64,000 nucleotides of DNA, taken from Rhodobacter sp. GTDB lineage: Bacteria > Pseudomonadota > Alphaproteobacteria > Rhodobacterales > Rhodobacteraceae. The notes below the pieces were generated by a model. It was not told where the DNA came from and searched no databases. It saw nothing but the letters and a program-made list of their open reading frames with translations. Positions within the stretch are counted from its first letter, which is position 1. Every line of letters begins with the position of its first letter. The position numbers were made by a program, and so were the translations under genes. Below are positions 53,459-62,474 of this stretch, piece after piece. Location of the stretch: contig JACKKF010000005.1 in NCBI GenBank assembly GCA_020637555.1, positions 325,626 through 389,625 of the forward strand. Direction: 5' to 3'.

Positions 53459-55099
53459 GTGAAAGACATCCGAACCACCCCCGCGGGGACCCGTCCGGGC
53501 AAACCGGGGCTCGAATCGCGCCCGTGGATCGCCGACGGCGATGCGACGCCCTATCTGTTCATCGACCCCCGGCAGGGCCCGTCCGGGGTCGCGCAGGCCT
53601 TTGTCGGCCATCGCCGCCGGGTGCCCGGGGATGCGCGCCCGCGCGGCGCCTGGGGCGAATGGTCCTGGGACGGCGAGACGCTGCAGGCGCAGGTCGATCC
53701 GCTGGGGTTCTTCCAGCTCTTTGTCTACATCAAGGGCGATCAGGTCGGGGTCTCTCCCTCGATCCTGCAACTGCTGGCGGCCGGGGCCGACCCGGCGCCG
53801 GACCCGGTGGCGCTGGCCGTGTTTCACCGCTTTGGCAATCTCGTCGGCAACGATACGCCGTTCCGCCACATTCAGGTCCTGCCGCCGGGCGGAACCCTGA
53901 CCTGGCGCGCGGGTCAGGCCACGATCCAGGACAATACGCCCCGGCCCCGCACCCTGGACATCAGCCGCGAGGCTGCGATCGAGGGCTTCATCGAATTGCC
54001 CCGGGCCGCGATCCGGCGGTTTCTGGACAGTTGGGAGGGGCCGATCGCGCTGCCGCTCTCGGGCGGGCGGGACTCGCGGCATATCCTGCTGGAAATGGCG
54101 CACCAGAAGCGCCTGCCGGATACCGCGCTGACCTTTCACCATGGCGGCCGCGTCCTCAACGCCGAGGTCCAGGCCGCGCGCGCCGTCGCCCAGCGTGCGG
54201 GCGTCACGCATCGGGTGATGGGCGCCCCCCGGTTCCGGCTGCGCGACAGTCTGCGCGGCCTGCTGCTGACGCAGCTTTGCGCCGACGAGCACGCGCAGAT
54301 GATGCCGACGCATGATTTTCTGACCGGCAGCGCCTATGCGGCGATCGACGGGATCGGTGGCGATATCCTGACCAACCCCGACGACGATGCCGCCGGGTTC
54401 ATGGAACGCGCCCGGCGCGACGATTTCGAGGGGATCGCCCGTGCCCTGATGGAGGGGCACGCCCGGGTCAACAACCTGCCCGGTCATGCGGGCTGCGCGG
54501 GGCCGCTCTATTCGCCGGACCTCGACGCGGCCGCGACCGAGCGCATGGCGCGCGAGATCCGCGCCTATGCCGATTGGCCCGACCCCTACCAGGCCTTCTG
54601 GTTCTGGCACCGGACCCGGCGCGAGATCGCCTATACCGGCACCGTGGTCCTGGGGGGGGCCGCGATGGTGGACAGCCCGTATCTGGACCCCGACTTTGTC
54701 GCCCTGGGCCTGTCCCTGCCGTGGTCCGTCACCTGTGACCAGGACCTGCACGACCAGGCCATCCACCGCGCCTTTCCCGCCTTTGGCGACATCCCCTTTG
54801 CCGAGGGCTTCCGCAGCCAGCCGTTGCCGCGCATGCGGGCGCACCGGCTGGCGAACATCCTGGACACGCTGCGTGTTGCCGCGCTGGCGGGGCCCGGAAC
54901 CGCGCTTCAGGGCATTCGTGCGGCAACCGCGCCGTCACCTTTGCGGCGCGGGCCCTCCGACATCTACAGGTTGCATCACGACTTCGTTCAGGGCATGTCG
55001 GTCCCGGAAGCCCGGCGGCTGATGGCTCTCGAGGCCCGGTTGCGCCGCGCCGCACCCACAGGAGAGAAGGTCGTGACCGATGTCTATCCAGGGTCTTGA
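53459..55099 (+). CDS. Asparagine-synthase-related protein lacking the amidotransferase cysteine
   Basis: A 546-residue protein. GTG 53459 has an AGAGG site upstream. The C-terminal half is an ATP-pyrophosphatase domain with the P-loop LPLSGGRDSR (near residue 200) and the second motif IDGIGGDIL (near residue 299). The N-terminal 150 residues have the fold pattern of the glutamine amidotransferase domain but no Cys at position 2, so it cannot use glutamine in the usual way. Such proteins act as amide or lactam synthetases in natural product and glycan pathways. It overlaps the next gene by 20 bases, so the two probably act together. Confidence 0.82.
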   Translation: MKDIRTTPAGTRPGKPGLESRPWIADGDATPYLFIDPRQGPSGVAQAFVGHRRRVPGDARPRGAWGEWSWDGETLQAQVDPLGFFQLFVYIKGDQVGVSPSILQLLAAGADPAPDPVALAVFHRFGNLVGNDTPFRHIQVLPPGGTLTWRAGQATIQDNTPRPRTLDISREAAIEGFIELPRAAIRRFLDSWEGPIALPLSGGRDSRHILLEMAHQKRLPDTALTFHHGGRVLNAEVQAARAVAQRAGVTHRVMGAPRFRLRDSLRGLLLTQLCADEHAQMMPTHDFLTGSAYAAIDGIGGDILTNPDDDAAGFMERARRDDFEGIARALMEGHARVNNLPGHAGCAGPLYSPDLDAAATERMAREIRAYADWPDPYQAFWFWHRTRREIAYTGTVVLGGAAMVDSPYLDPDFVALGLSLPWSVTCDQDLHDQAIHRAFPAFGDIPFAEGFRSQPLPRMRAHRLANILDTLRVAALAGPGTALQGIRAATAPSPLRRGPSDIYRLHHDFVQGMSVPEARRLMALEARLRRAAPTGEKVVTDVYPGS

Positions 55100-56207
55100 C
55101 GCCATCGGCAATCGCCTGCGCTTCTATGCGCGCCGCCGCCGGGCCGAGCGTCTGAGGGCCAGCGCCCTGCGCCAGCCGTTTTCCGGGCGCGGACGCAAGA
55201 TCCTGCTGGTCACGCAGCCCGAACGCATCCCGCAAAGCCAGATCTTTCCGTTTCATCACTACGCCGACGATCTGCGCCGACTCTACGGCGCCGAGGTCCG
55301 CGAGGCCGATCTTTATGCCATCCAGCGCGGCGAGGCGCCGGTGGCGCGCGGCGCGGATGTCGTGGGGTTCCAGACGCCCTTTGACATCTCCGACGCCGAT
55401 CTTCACCGGTTGCTGAACCGGCTGGCCGACTGGAACCCCGGCGCGCGGATGGTCTGCTTCGACTGGTTCGCGCCGACCGACCTGCGCAACGCGGCGCGGA
55501 TGGATCCGCTGGTGGACCTCTATGTCAAGAAGAACATCCTGCGCGATCGCGCCGCCTATGGTCGGCCGACGCGGGGCGATACCAATCTGACCGATCACTA
55601 CAATCGCCGCTTTGGCCTGGACGCGCCCGAGCAGCGGTTCGACATGCCGCCGGGGTTCATGGACAAGCTGGTGCTGGGCGCCTCGTTCGCCACCGCGCCC
55701 AACATCCTGCCCGGCCTGCTGGGGCATCGGCCGCAGGGCCCGCGGCCGCTGGATCTGCACGCACGGTTCGCGGTCAGGGGCACGCCCTGGTATCAGGCCA
55801 TGCGGACCGAGGCCGAGGACGCCCTGGCGCCGCTGTCCGATCTTGCGGTGCCCAGGGGCGAGGGGTTGCCCCTGCCGCGCTTCATGGCCGAGATGACGCG
55901 CTCGAAACTGGCCTTTTCCCCGTTCGGCTATGGCGAAGTCTGCTGGCGCGACTACGAATCGGCGCTGGCGGGCACCGTGCTGGTGAAACCGGACATGAGC
56001 CATGTCGAAACCATGCCCGACATCTTCATCCCCTGGGAAACCTATGCGCCGGTGGCCTGGGACCTGTCCGATTTCGACGCTGTCGTGCGGCGGCTTCTTG
56101 CGGATGCCCCCCTGCGCGAGAGACTGGCCCGCCAGGCCTTCGACGCGCTGCATGGCTGGCTGACCTCGGACGCCTTCGCGCGGAGCATGGCGCGGGTTCT
56201 CGGCTGA
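55080..56207 (+). CDS. Glycosyltransferase-like protein
   Basis: A 375-residue protein. The C-terminal part has the nucleotide-sugar pattern of GT-B/exostosin-like transferases: FSPFGYGEVCWRDYESALAGTVLVKPD near residues 280-305, then VETMPDIF. The N-terminal half (KILLVTQPERIPQSQIFPFHHYADDLRR) fits a GT-B acceptor domain. The start codon lies inside the end of the asparagine-synthase-like gene, which suggests coupled translation. It may add sugar to the product or acceptor handled by its partner. It is the last GC-rich gene before the island. Confidence 0.75.
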   Translation: MSIQGLDAIGNRLRFYARRRRAERLRASALRQPFSGRGRKILLVTQPERIPQSQIFPFHHYADDLRRLYGAEVREADLYAIQRGEAPVARGADVVGFQTPFDISDADLHRLLNRLADWNPGARMVCFDWFAPTDLRNAARMDPLVDLYVKKNILRDRAAYGRPTRGDTNLTDHYNRRFGLDAPEQRFDMPPGFMDKLVLGASFATAPNILPGLLGHRPQGPRPLDLHARFAVRGTPWYQAMRTEAEDALAPLSDLAVPRGEGLPLPRFMAEMTRSKLAFSPFGYGEVCWRDYESALAGTVLVKPDMSHVETMPDIFIPWETYAPVAWDLSDFDAVVRRLLADAPLRERLARQAFDALHGWLTSDAFARSMARVLG

Positions 56208-56666
56208 CGCCCCCGCAACGGCCGCCCGCACCGCACGGGTTCATGCCGGACCGCGCCTCCGGCGCCGCCGCTTCGCACTGCGCGCAGACGACGCGCCCGG
56301 CCGCGTCATCGTCGCCAGATGGCCCCGCCAATACGCCGCAACGGTCGCATGATTTCGCCGCGCGCGATCGCTGTCTGCTGAGCAAACCGCACAGATCGAC
56401 CGCTCAAACATGAGGAGTTGACTGTGAGAAGATCTGGTCTCTTTCCAGACTTCCCAATGGAATAGAGGGCATATGGCGGAGAGAACGCGACTGCCGTCGA
56501 ACCTTCTCTGGGACACTAACATGATTGCAGCAAAAAAGCGGTGAAAACGAGTACGACAAGAACCCATAAACGCAGAGAATGCTAATTCAGAGAAAGCTGC
56601 AAACAAACGTGAAGAAAAAACTAGGCGCGACGCAAGCCAACACCGATAACCACAAACGAACTCTGA
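56208..56666. other. Spacer with the GC transition
   Basis: No convincing gene. The first 180 bases are GC-rich like the rest of the window. From about 56,390 the composition drops and stays low to the right edge. I see no tRNA, clear insertion-sequence end or integrase. A 121-codon minus-strand frame (56241-56606) crosses the transition and looks accidental. Confidence 0.5.
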
Positions 56667-57233
56667 TTAGGGGGGTGGCATGAAGAAGAAGCTAACAGCA
56701 AATCCAGCAGCGATTCCAACCAAACCTAAAATATACAGTGATGTTGCAAGAATAACAAAGAAGCGGTCAAGACCCTTAAACAAATGGCCTCCCCGAACAA
56801 GATAGAGTTCAGAAACGGGCACTTCGCCGCGCGCAAAGCGAACTTTTGCTGCATCAACATGGTCAACGATGCTAACAATAACATGGTACTTTCGAAACAA
56901 AAGGTAGAGGGAAACAGCTGATGAACTAATGATCAGAAGAGCAGATAGCAAAACCACAATCCCACCCGCCAGGGAAACGTCAGAAAACGAAACGGCTGCC
57001 GACGCACCAATTGCAATCATTGGGCCCTGCTGGGCAGGGATCTGCAGAGAAAGATTATGGGCAGCGTGCGATTCCCGCCCCATTGACATGCGGGCATCAT
57101 GACGTTGACGTATCCAATAATCAACGGCGCTAGGAGGAATAGAACTGGATCGGCTCTCTCTGTCAACTCCTTCAGGATGAGAGGTGTCCGTGAAACCACT
57201 TGAATGACCACTGACGCTCTGCTTCTCTTCCAT
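56667..57233 (-). CDS. Membrane protein of unknown function
   Basis: A probable 188-residue product from ATG 57233 (MEEKQSVSGHSS). The frame continues upstream, so the start is uncertain. The N-terminal 80 residues are polar. Two hydrophobic segments follow (about 84-100 and 104-126), then a charged loop (RKYHVIVSIVDHVDAAKVRFARGEV), and a last helix (about 160-183) ends FFFMPPP. I do not recognise the family. It is the first gene of the low-GC region and reads away from it. Confidence 0.5.
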   Translation of the reverse strand: MEEKQSVSGHSSGFTDTSHPEGVDRESRSSSIPPSAVDYWIRQRHDARMSMGRESHAAHNLSLQIPAQQGPMIAIGASAAVSFSDVSLAGGIVVLLSALLIISSSAVSLYLLFRKYHVIVSIVDHVDAAKVRFARGEVPVSELYLVRGGHLFKGLDRFFVILATSLYILGLVGIAAGFAVSFFFMPPP

Positions 57234-57711
57234 GGCAACCGACCCAACTGAAGCTCCCACCACTTCTTTAGCAGGGAGGACAAGCAAAATCCATACTGAG
57301 ACCGTACGATAGCCCAGCGTTCCTTCCCATGCCCTGAGGGGCGCCAATTCACATAGTGCTTAGCGGCAACAGGCCTGAACAAAACAACAAAGACATAGCG
57401 TGGGCATAACAGAAGGGACCTCATATGGGCTCGACTGCCGATGTCAGTCACAGCCGAAAAGCAACGCCTTCACACGGCGATCTAGGAAGTTCGAACCTAA
57501 GACTTCCCCGACCAGCCCTCTCAAGCTTAACCCATTCATTCCCTACTGGGAGGATAACCAACCCGATCCGACCAAATCATCCACCGGACTGGCCAGGACA
57601 GAGGACTTGTAGGCAGGGTTCCGTCGTCATAGGGTGACATCGAAAAACGTTCAACGCATAAGCAAGTGCGCGAAGAGTGAACATCACGAACCTGAGAGGA
57701 TTGAGACAGCG
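57234..57711. other. Spacer before the M18 aminopeptidase gene
   Basis: No gene is supported here. Short frames on both strands lack ribosome-binding sites and family features. The region holds the promoter for the M18 gene, but I cannot pick out convincing -35/-10 boxes. Confidence 0.4.
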
Positions 57712-59001
57712 ATGCACACTGCCGTGAACGAGTTCTTAGCCTTCCTGAATAACTCTCCATCGCCATATCATGCCATCGACTGGATGAGACAGCTTTTGAA
57801 GAAGAATGGGTTTACTCAGGCGAGCGAAGGCAGCTCTTGGGCAGACCTAAATCACCGTAAGTCTTATCTTTGTAGGGATGATAAGTCACTGATTGCATGG
57901 TTGCCTGGATCTTCGACGCCGTTGAACACAGGGTTCCGAGTAATTGGAGCGCATGCAGACAGCCCAGCATTGAAACCAAGAAGCAATAGAATATCGATTA
58001 AATCCAAGGTTCCCGTTCTAGAAGTTGGTGTCTACGGGTCACCCCTCCTGCACACATGGCTTGACCGAGAGTTTGGTCTTGCGGGTCAAATCTATACCCG
58101 TGCGATGCCTGGTGGCTCATTATTTGTTAGTAGATCGATCAATCTGCGAACAGCTTCGCTAGCAATTCATCTGGACAGGGACTCAAGAAGCGATGGCCTA
58201 AAGCTTAGCCCGCAGGAGCACATCAATTGCATAGTTTCCGATAGCTCATATCATGAAGGAAACGATCTAATCGACCTGGTAGCGAATGAGATTGGTGTCG
58301 ACAGGAGCGAGGTACTAGCACTGGATCTTTCGCTTTTTGATCGGCATCCAGCGCAGCACCTCAGCGGTAGCCCTGGGTTCTTAAGCGGGGGTAGGCTTGA
58401 TAACTTGTTGTCGTGCTTCTGCGCAGTTTCAGCAATGCTAGCTCTTCAGGCTGTACCCGCCTCCACGATTGTTATCGCGATTTTTGATGCAGAGGAAATC
58501 GGTAGCCGTACTTGGAGTGGCGCGCAATCATCACTCTTGAGCAGTACCTTAGAGAGGATAACGCACCTAAATGAAAGCGCGGAGCAAACCAACGTTGATG
58601 CGTTTCGGCGTGCAATCGCCTTGTCTACCCTGATATCAGTCGATGCAGCGCATGCCAATCATCCGTTCCACCCTGAACGTCTGTCGCCACAAAGTGCGCC
58701 CAATCTTAACGATGGAGTAGCCATCAAGAAAAGTGACCGCGGGCACTACGCCGTTTCTGCGCGACTAGAGGCGGCTATAGTCAGAGTTTGTCGCGAGCAA
58801 AACATCCCACTACAGGACTTTCGGTACCGAGAGGACCTTGGTGGGGGCTCTTCGATCGGTCCGATCATTTCGTCGCAGCTAGGCATAGAGACGATTGACG
58901 CCGGTGTGGGTTTGCTTGGGATGCATTCGGCAAGAGAGTTGATGGGAAGTGACGACGTGCAGAATTGTATCAACTTCATAAAAGCTGCTTTTACGATCTA
59001 G
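57712..59001 (+). CDS. M18 family aspartyl aminopeptidase
   Basis: A 429-residue dizinc aminopeptidase that removes N-terminal Asp or Glu and forms large tetrahedral oligomers in characterised members. ATG 57712 (MHTAVNEFLAFLNNSPSPYHA) gives the family N-terminus. Metal and catalytic residues are His81 (GAHADSPAL), Asp230 (SGGRLDN), Glu261-Glu262 (FDAEEIGS), the Asp in SVDAAHANHP and His405 (GMHSARE). Codon use is clearly different from the genes left of 56 kb. The sulfotransferase-like gene starts 12 bases later, so they form an operon. Confidence 0.93.
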   Translation: MHTAVNEFLAFLNNSPSPYHAIDWMRQLLKKNGFTQASEGSSWADLNHRKSYLCRDDKSLIAWLPGSSTPLNTGFRVIGAHADSPALKPRSNRISIKSKVPVLEVGVYGSPLLHTWLDREFGLAGQIYTRAMPGGSLFVSRSINLRTASLAIHLDRDSRSDGLKLSPQEHINCIVSDSSYHEGNDLIDLVANEIGVDRSEVLALDLSLFDRHPAQHLSGSPGFLSGGRLDNLLSCFCAVSAMLALQAVPASTIVIAIFDAEEIGSRTWSGAQSSLLSSTLERITHLNESAEQTNVDAFRRAIALSTLISVDAAHANHPFHPERLSPQSAPNLNDGVAIKKSDRGHYAVSARLEAAIVRVCREQNIPLQDFRYREDLGGGSSIGPIISSQLGIETIDAGVGLLGMHSARELMGSDDVQNCINFIKAAFTI

Positions 59002-59013
59002 GAGCGCTTTGAA

Positions 59014-60183
59014 TTGAAGCCGCTACTCGTCTTTTCATCTTTTCGTACCGGGTCAACATGGCTTTGGACCCGCTTCCGCGATCTCGAGGACGTATGCGCC
59101 TATAAGGAAGTGTTTCATGAACGATTGAGTATCACAGATCGTGAGGACATACTCCGCTTTAGCTCAGCATCATGGCCATCAAGGCATGCTTCGCAGGTCC
59201 ACTATTTTGAGGAGTATCTTTCGACCCTAAATAGTCAAGGCGGCATATCCCGTTTTGACCCACGCATGTCATTTGAATGGATGATGCCAGAGCCCGATGC
59301 GGAGCATCGAGTTCGGAACGAAGAGGGAGCCTATCTAGAGCTTCTGTGCACCGCTGCGATTGAGAAAGGTCGGAAGCCAATCCTGACGTTCAATCGTGCG
59401 ACTGCAAGAGTGCAAGGCATAAGGTCGAAACTGGGTGGAAGTACGGTGCTATTGACCCGTTGTCTTGCTGCCCAATGGGCGTCCTATCTCAGCTTGAGAC
59501 AAGCTGGCGTCGACTACTTTCTGCGAACTGCTTTTAGAAGCATTCAGCAAGTTCTGTTGAACGCTGTTTGGCGCAATAACATGAAGATCTTTTTACCCCC
59601 CAACTGCGATACGTCTGAGCAGGGACTTAAAGAACTGACGATGGAGGAAGCTTGGATTGCCTTTGTTGGGATGAACTTGATTCACTTCGCAATTGCGGCT
59701 CCTTTCATCGACCTAAGAATTGATATTGGAAGACTTTCGACTGATTGTGACTATGCTCGACAAACGCAGCGCAAGCTTAACGAGATGCTAGGGAAGGAAG
59801 TAGATCTATCTGGCGCTAGAATGTCGCTTTCATTTAAGCGCGAAATCCATGACTTGGTGCTAAGAACATCGCTATCCCTCGCTCAAAAGCTTGAAATATT
59901 CATTGAGTCGAATAAGCTCGACGTCTCAACTCAACTTTTTCTCCTCGAATTAGTAACGGATATCAACATACTCTGCATTGCCCCTCGTAGTGACGAAGAA
60001 GGGCCGGACAGAACGGTGAACCTTGCGGAACGCGGGCTTATTGCCTGGAAGAAGAGGGTTCAATCTCGGAGCAAGGATTCAATGGATTTGGAAGCTAAAC
60101 TCGATTCACTCGAGAGTTCACTTTTTCCAACCGCGTTTAGCTTCTGGACAAAACCTACCCAAGAATCCCCTGCGAACGATTGA
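59014..60183 (+). CDS. Sulfotransferase-like P-loop protein
   Basis: A 389-residue protein. TTG 59014 is chosen because AGGAG lies nine bases upstream and because the phosphosulfate loop SSFRTGSTWLWTRF then falls at residues 8-21, as in sulfotransferases. A later ATG would delete this motif. A second feature, LLTRCLAAQWASYLSLRQAG, fits the Arg and Ser of the 3'-phosphate-binding site. The C-terminal 200 residues are helical and not recognised. It may sulfate a small molecule, peptide or glycan, or it may be a related P-loop kinase-like enzyme. Confidence 0.72.
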   Translation: MKPLLVFSSFRTGSTWLWTRFRDLEDVCAYKEVFHERLSITDREDILRFSSASWPSRHASQVHYFEEYLSTLNSQGGISRFDPRMSFEWMMPEPDAEHRVRNEEGAYLELLCTAAIEKGRKPILTFNRATARVQGIRSKLGGSTVLLTRCLAAQWASYLSLRQAGVDYFLRTAFRSIQQVLLNAVWRNNMKIFLPPNCDTSEQGLKELTMEEAWIAFVGMNLIHFAIAAPFIDLRIDIGRLSTDCDYARQTQRKLNEMLGKEVDLSGARMSLSFKREIHDLVLRTSLSLAQKLEIFIESNKLDVSTQLFLLELVTDINILCIAPRSDEEGPDRTVNLAERGLIAWKKRVQSRSKDSMDLEAKLDSLESSLFPTAFSFWTKPTQESPAND

Positions 60184-60184
60184 A

Positions 60185-61237
60185 TCAGCCAATCGACTTT
60201 GCAATTTCGACCAAAATCTTGCGGGCGGCAAAAAGATCTACCTTATCGACCATTTCAGTAACCGTATGAATGTAGCGCGTTCCAACTACCACTGAAGCTG
60301 TTTTGGCTCCTCCCGCTGACTGTTGCGCGGCAGAGCCATCTTGACCGCCCGCTGGAAGCATGGTGCGCTGAAATGGTATCGAATTATCCTTTGCGATGCT
60401 TTCAATAAGACGAGCGAATGATCTATCAGCGATCATCGAGTTATCTTTCAGATGCAAACCAAAACCGTCTCCTTGCGTCGTGATGTAGTCTTTAGGCGTA
60501 ACTCCAGGCAAGTCGCAAGACAGAGTGGTATCGACGCCAATAGCATAATGTGGGCGGACCAAGAATGCAGCTGTCTTTGCACCCCGAACTCCCACTTCTT
60601 CTTGTACTGTAAACGCCACGCTAAGCTCGCAGGCATGCCCCTCAGCGTCGTTTGCAAGAAGCCTCAGCACTTCAAGCCCAAGCCAGCATGCTACACGGTT
60701 GTCCAGAGCCTTTGAAATGCATTTATCTTCAAGTTCAATGAAAGGCTCATCCATTACAACATAATCACCGATCGAAATTACTTCCTTTGCCTTCGGCCCC
60801 ATACCAACGTCGACAAAGAAGTCACCGATTTCCGGTACCTTCTCGCGATCCTTCAAGCTGGATGTGTGCAAGGGCTTCCCGATTGGGTTCATTACGCCCT
60901 TGAAGTCACCGTTTTCTGTGCAGACCAATACCCTTCGCCCAAAGAGAGTCCGTGGGTCAAATCCACCGGTTGGCTGAACGAAAATAAAGCCTTGTTGATC
61001 TACATGACTTACCATGAAGCCGATTTCATCCATGTGACACAGGAGCAAGACGCGGGTTACTTCACTCGCGGCCGTCCTTGAATGCCTGGTAAGGATCAGA
61101 TTGCCAAATGGATCCATAACCTTCGAATCGAAAAAGCCAGTCGCGCGTGCTTCGATGAGTGATCTAACTCGATCCTCAGCACCTGGAACACCAGGGGTCA
61201 TGCAAAGGTCACGTAGGAGTTCCAACTCAGCGTCCAT
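60185..61237 (-). CDS. M42 family glutamyl aminopeptidase
   Basis: A 350-residue dinuclear metal aminopeptidase related to FrvX and the TET enzymes. Ligands are visible: His in LLCHMDEIG, Asp in SKALDNR, the Glu pair in TVQEEVGVRGA, Asp in IGVDTT and His in GTRYIHTVTEM. ATG 61237 follows an AGAGGT site. It is convergent with the sulfotransferase-like gene and only one base separates their stops. It is thus the second TET-type aminopeptidase within 4 kb. Confidence 0.94.
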   Translation of the reverse strand: MDAELELLRDLCMTPGVPGAEDRVRSLIEARATGFFDSKVMDPFGNLILTRHSRTAASEVTRVLLLCHMDEIGFMVSHVDQQGFIFVQPTGGFDPRTLFGRRVLVCTENGDFKGVMNPIGKPLHTSSLKDREKVPEIGDFFVDVGMGPKAKEVISIGDYVVMDEPFIELEDKCISKALDNRVACWLGLEVLRLLANDAEGHACELSVAFTVQEEVGVRGAKTAAFLVRPHYAIGVDTTLSCDLPGVTPKDYITTQGDGFGLHLKDNSMIADRSFARLIESIAKDNSIPFQRTMLPAGGQDGSAAQQSAGGAKTASVVVGTRYIHTVTEMVDKVDLFAARKILVEIAKSIG

Positions 61238-61611
61238 TCTTGAACCTCTGTTCGTAACGGGAGACCGAACCCTACCCGTTCATCTGCTACCGGTGCTTAT
61301 AGTCGTACCCTGTTGACTGCTACTTCACAACCCACTGGGGAAGACCCTTGCGAAAAGCTCTGGTTGTTTCGTCGGCTTCCTGGCGCACTCGTGCTTGCAG
61401 CACTCACGCTGGTCCTTCGGCTGCACCAGAGAACTACCTGGGCCGTGTAGCGAGGAGTGTTGAGTGAACCAGGTGACTCGCACACGGGGCTCGAACAGGC
61501 ATATACACTGACACTGAACTAGTGGTAACGTCAGATTGGGCTGGTTTGAGCTTCTTTGCCGTGGAGCATGCTCTTCGGGTCCGTTAGCGCGATGTGTAGA
61601 TTCGGTGAAGA
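61238..61611. other. Divergent spacer between the M42 and 2TM-protein genes
   Basis: 374 bases with no supported gene. Short frames lack start signals. It must hold the promoters of both flanking genes, but no clear boxes or operators are visible. Confidence 0.4.
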
Positions 61612-62328
61612 ATGGAAAACAGACTACGAACGCTTGTGACGGGCCTTCTCCTCGTGCTGGGGGTTAGCATGATTGTTGTGGGCCTATTGGGGAAATCACC
61701 TGCACTAAACCTTGGGGTGCCGGCCGAATTGATCTCTGTTGCGGGAGCAACTCTGTTCGGCGCTTCATTAATGAGCTTTATAGAGAACTTTATTGGTACT
61801 GACGTCAGCGATATAAGAAAGTACCTCTTCAAGAGAGAAAAGTTTGAATCCGCGCCAGACTACCTAGATATGATTGTAGGTACTTGGCATGTTTACTACC
61901 TGACCAAAAAGGGCGGGAAAGTCATCTGGCGATCTGCAATTTATAAGTTGGAGAAGAATCCACATGTAAACTCAGTGCACGGTCGCTCATACATCGTTGC
62001 TGATGGGAAAAGTCGCAGTTATGCGATTGAAGCAGGGATTCGTGGAAACTCACTGATTGCGGTCCATAAAGCCGAAACTGGTCAGGAGGATGACTCAATT
62101 GAAGTATTTCCAAGCATCAATAGGACTTATCGCGACGTTCACTTTGGCATTCAAGTCCTTGAAACATGGGATGGAGATCTAGCTGTATCCTATTCACTTC
62201 TTTCTCGAGAAGAGATCCCGAACTCTTCTGATCCCGAGAATCTAAATATGTTGCTTGAGGATGCAATGCGGTCGATGAAGATTGGCGAGCTTGCACAAGA
62301 GTTGAAGTCCAGCAGGTTGCAGGCATAG
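61612..62328 (+). CDS. Two-helix membrane protein with beta-rich cytoplasmic domain
   Basis: A 238-residue protein of unknown function. Two membrane helices lie at about residues 8-27 and 36-58 with a short turn between them. A soluble domain of about 160 residues follows. It begins IVGTWHVYYLTKKGGKVIWRS and continues as alternating short strands (SYIVADGKSRSYAIEAG; HFGIQVLETWDGDLAVSYSLL), and it ends in a helix. This outline is like the 2TM plus beta-barrel effectors of the Cap15/S-2TMbeta class in CBASS. No nucleotidyltransferase gene is next to it, so that is a structural guess only. Confidence 0.6.
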   Translation: MENRLRTLVTGLLLVLGVSMIVVGLLGKSPALNLGVPAELISVAGATLFGASLMSFIENFIGTDVSDIRKYLFKREKFESAPDYLDMIVGTWHVYYLTKKGGKVIWRSAIYKLEKNPHVNSVHGRSYIVADGKSRSYAIEAGIRGNSLIAVHKAETGQEDDSIEVFPSINRTYRDVHFGIQVLETWDGDLAVSYSLLSREEIPNSSDPENLNMLLEDAMRSMKIGELAQELKSSRLQA

Positions 62329-62474
62329 TCGCGTCCCGAATAATGCCATGTCTCAATCAAGGTCTTTCGGCTAGCCTTGGAAATCGGCAGATGAGGTCAA
62401 ACCACTTGTGGAGCTCAACATTACGTTTCTTTAGGTAACTTGGGAGAAGCAGGAGCAACAGTTGGGGGAAACGA

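Noticed and set aside
56241..56606. 121-codon minus-strand frame that might be a transposase remnant
   Set aside because: No DDE motif, terminal repeats or family similarity could be recognised. It straddles the composition change and looks random.
57480..57515. tRNA-like T loop (TTCGAAC) in the spacer before the M18 gene
   Set aside because: No pairing T stem, anticodon arm or acceptor stem can be built around it.
62343..62438. 31-codon frame before the oxygenase gene
   Set aside because: No ribosome-binding site and no leader or core features. Probably chance.
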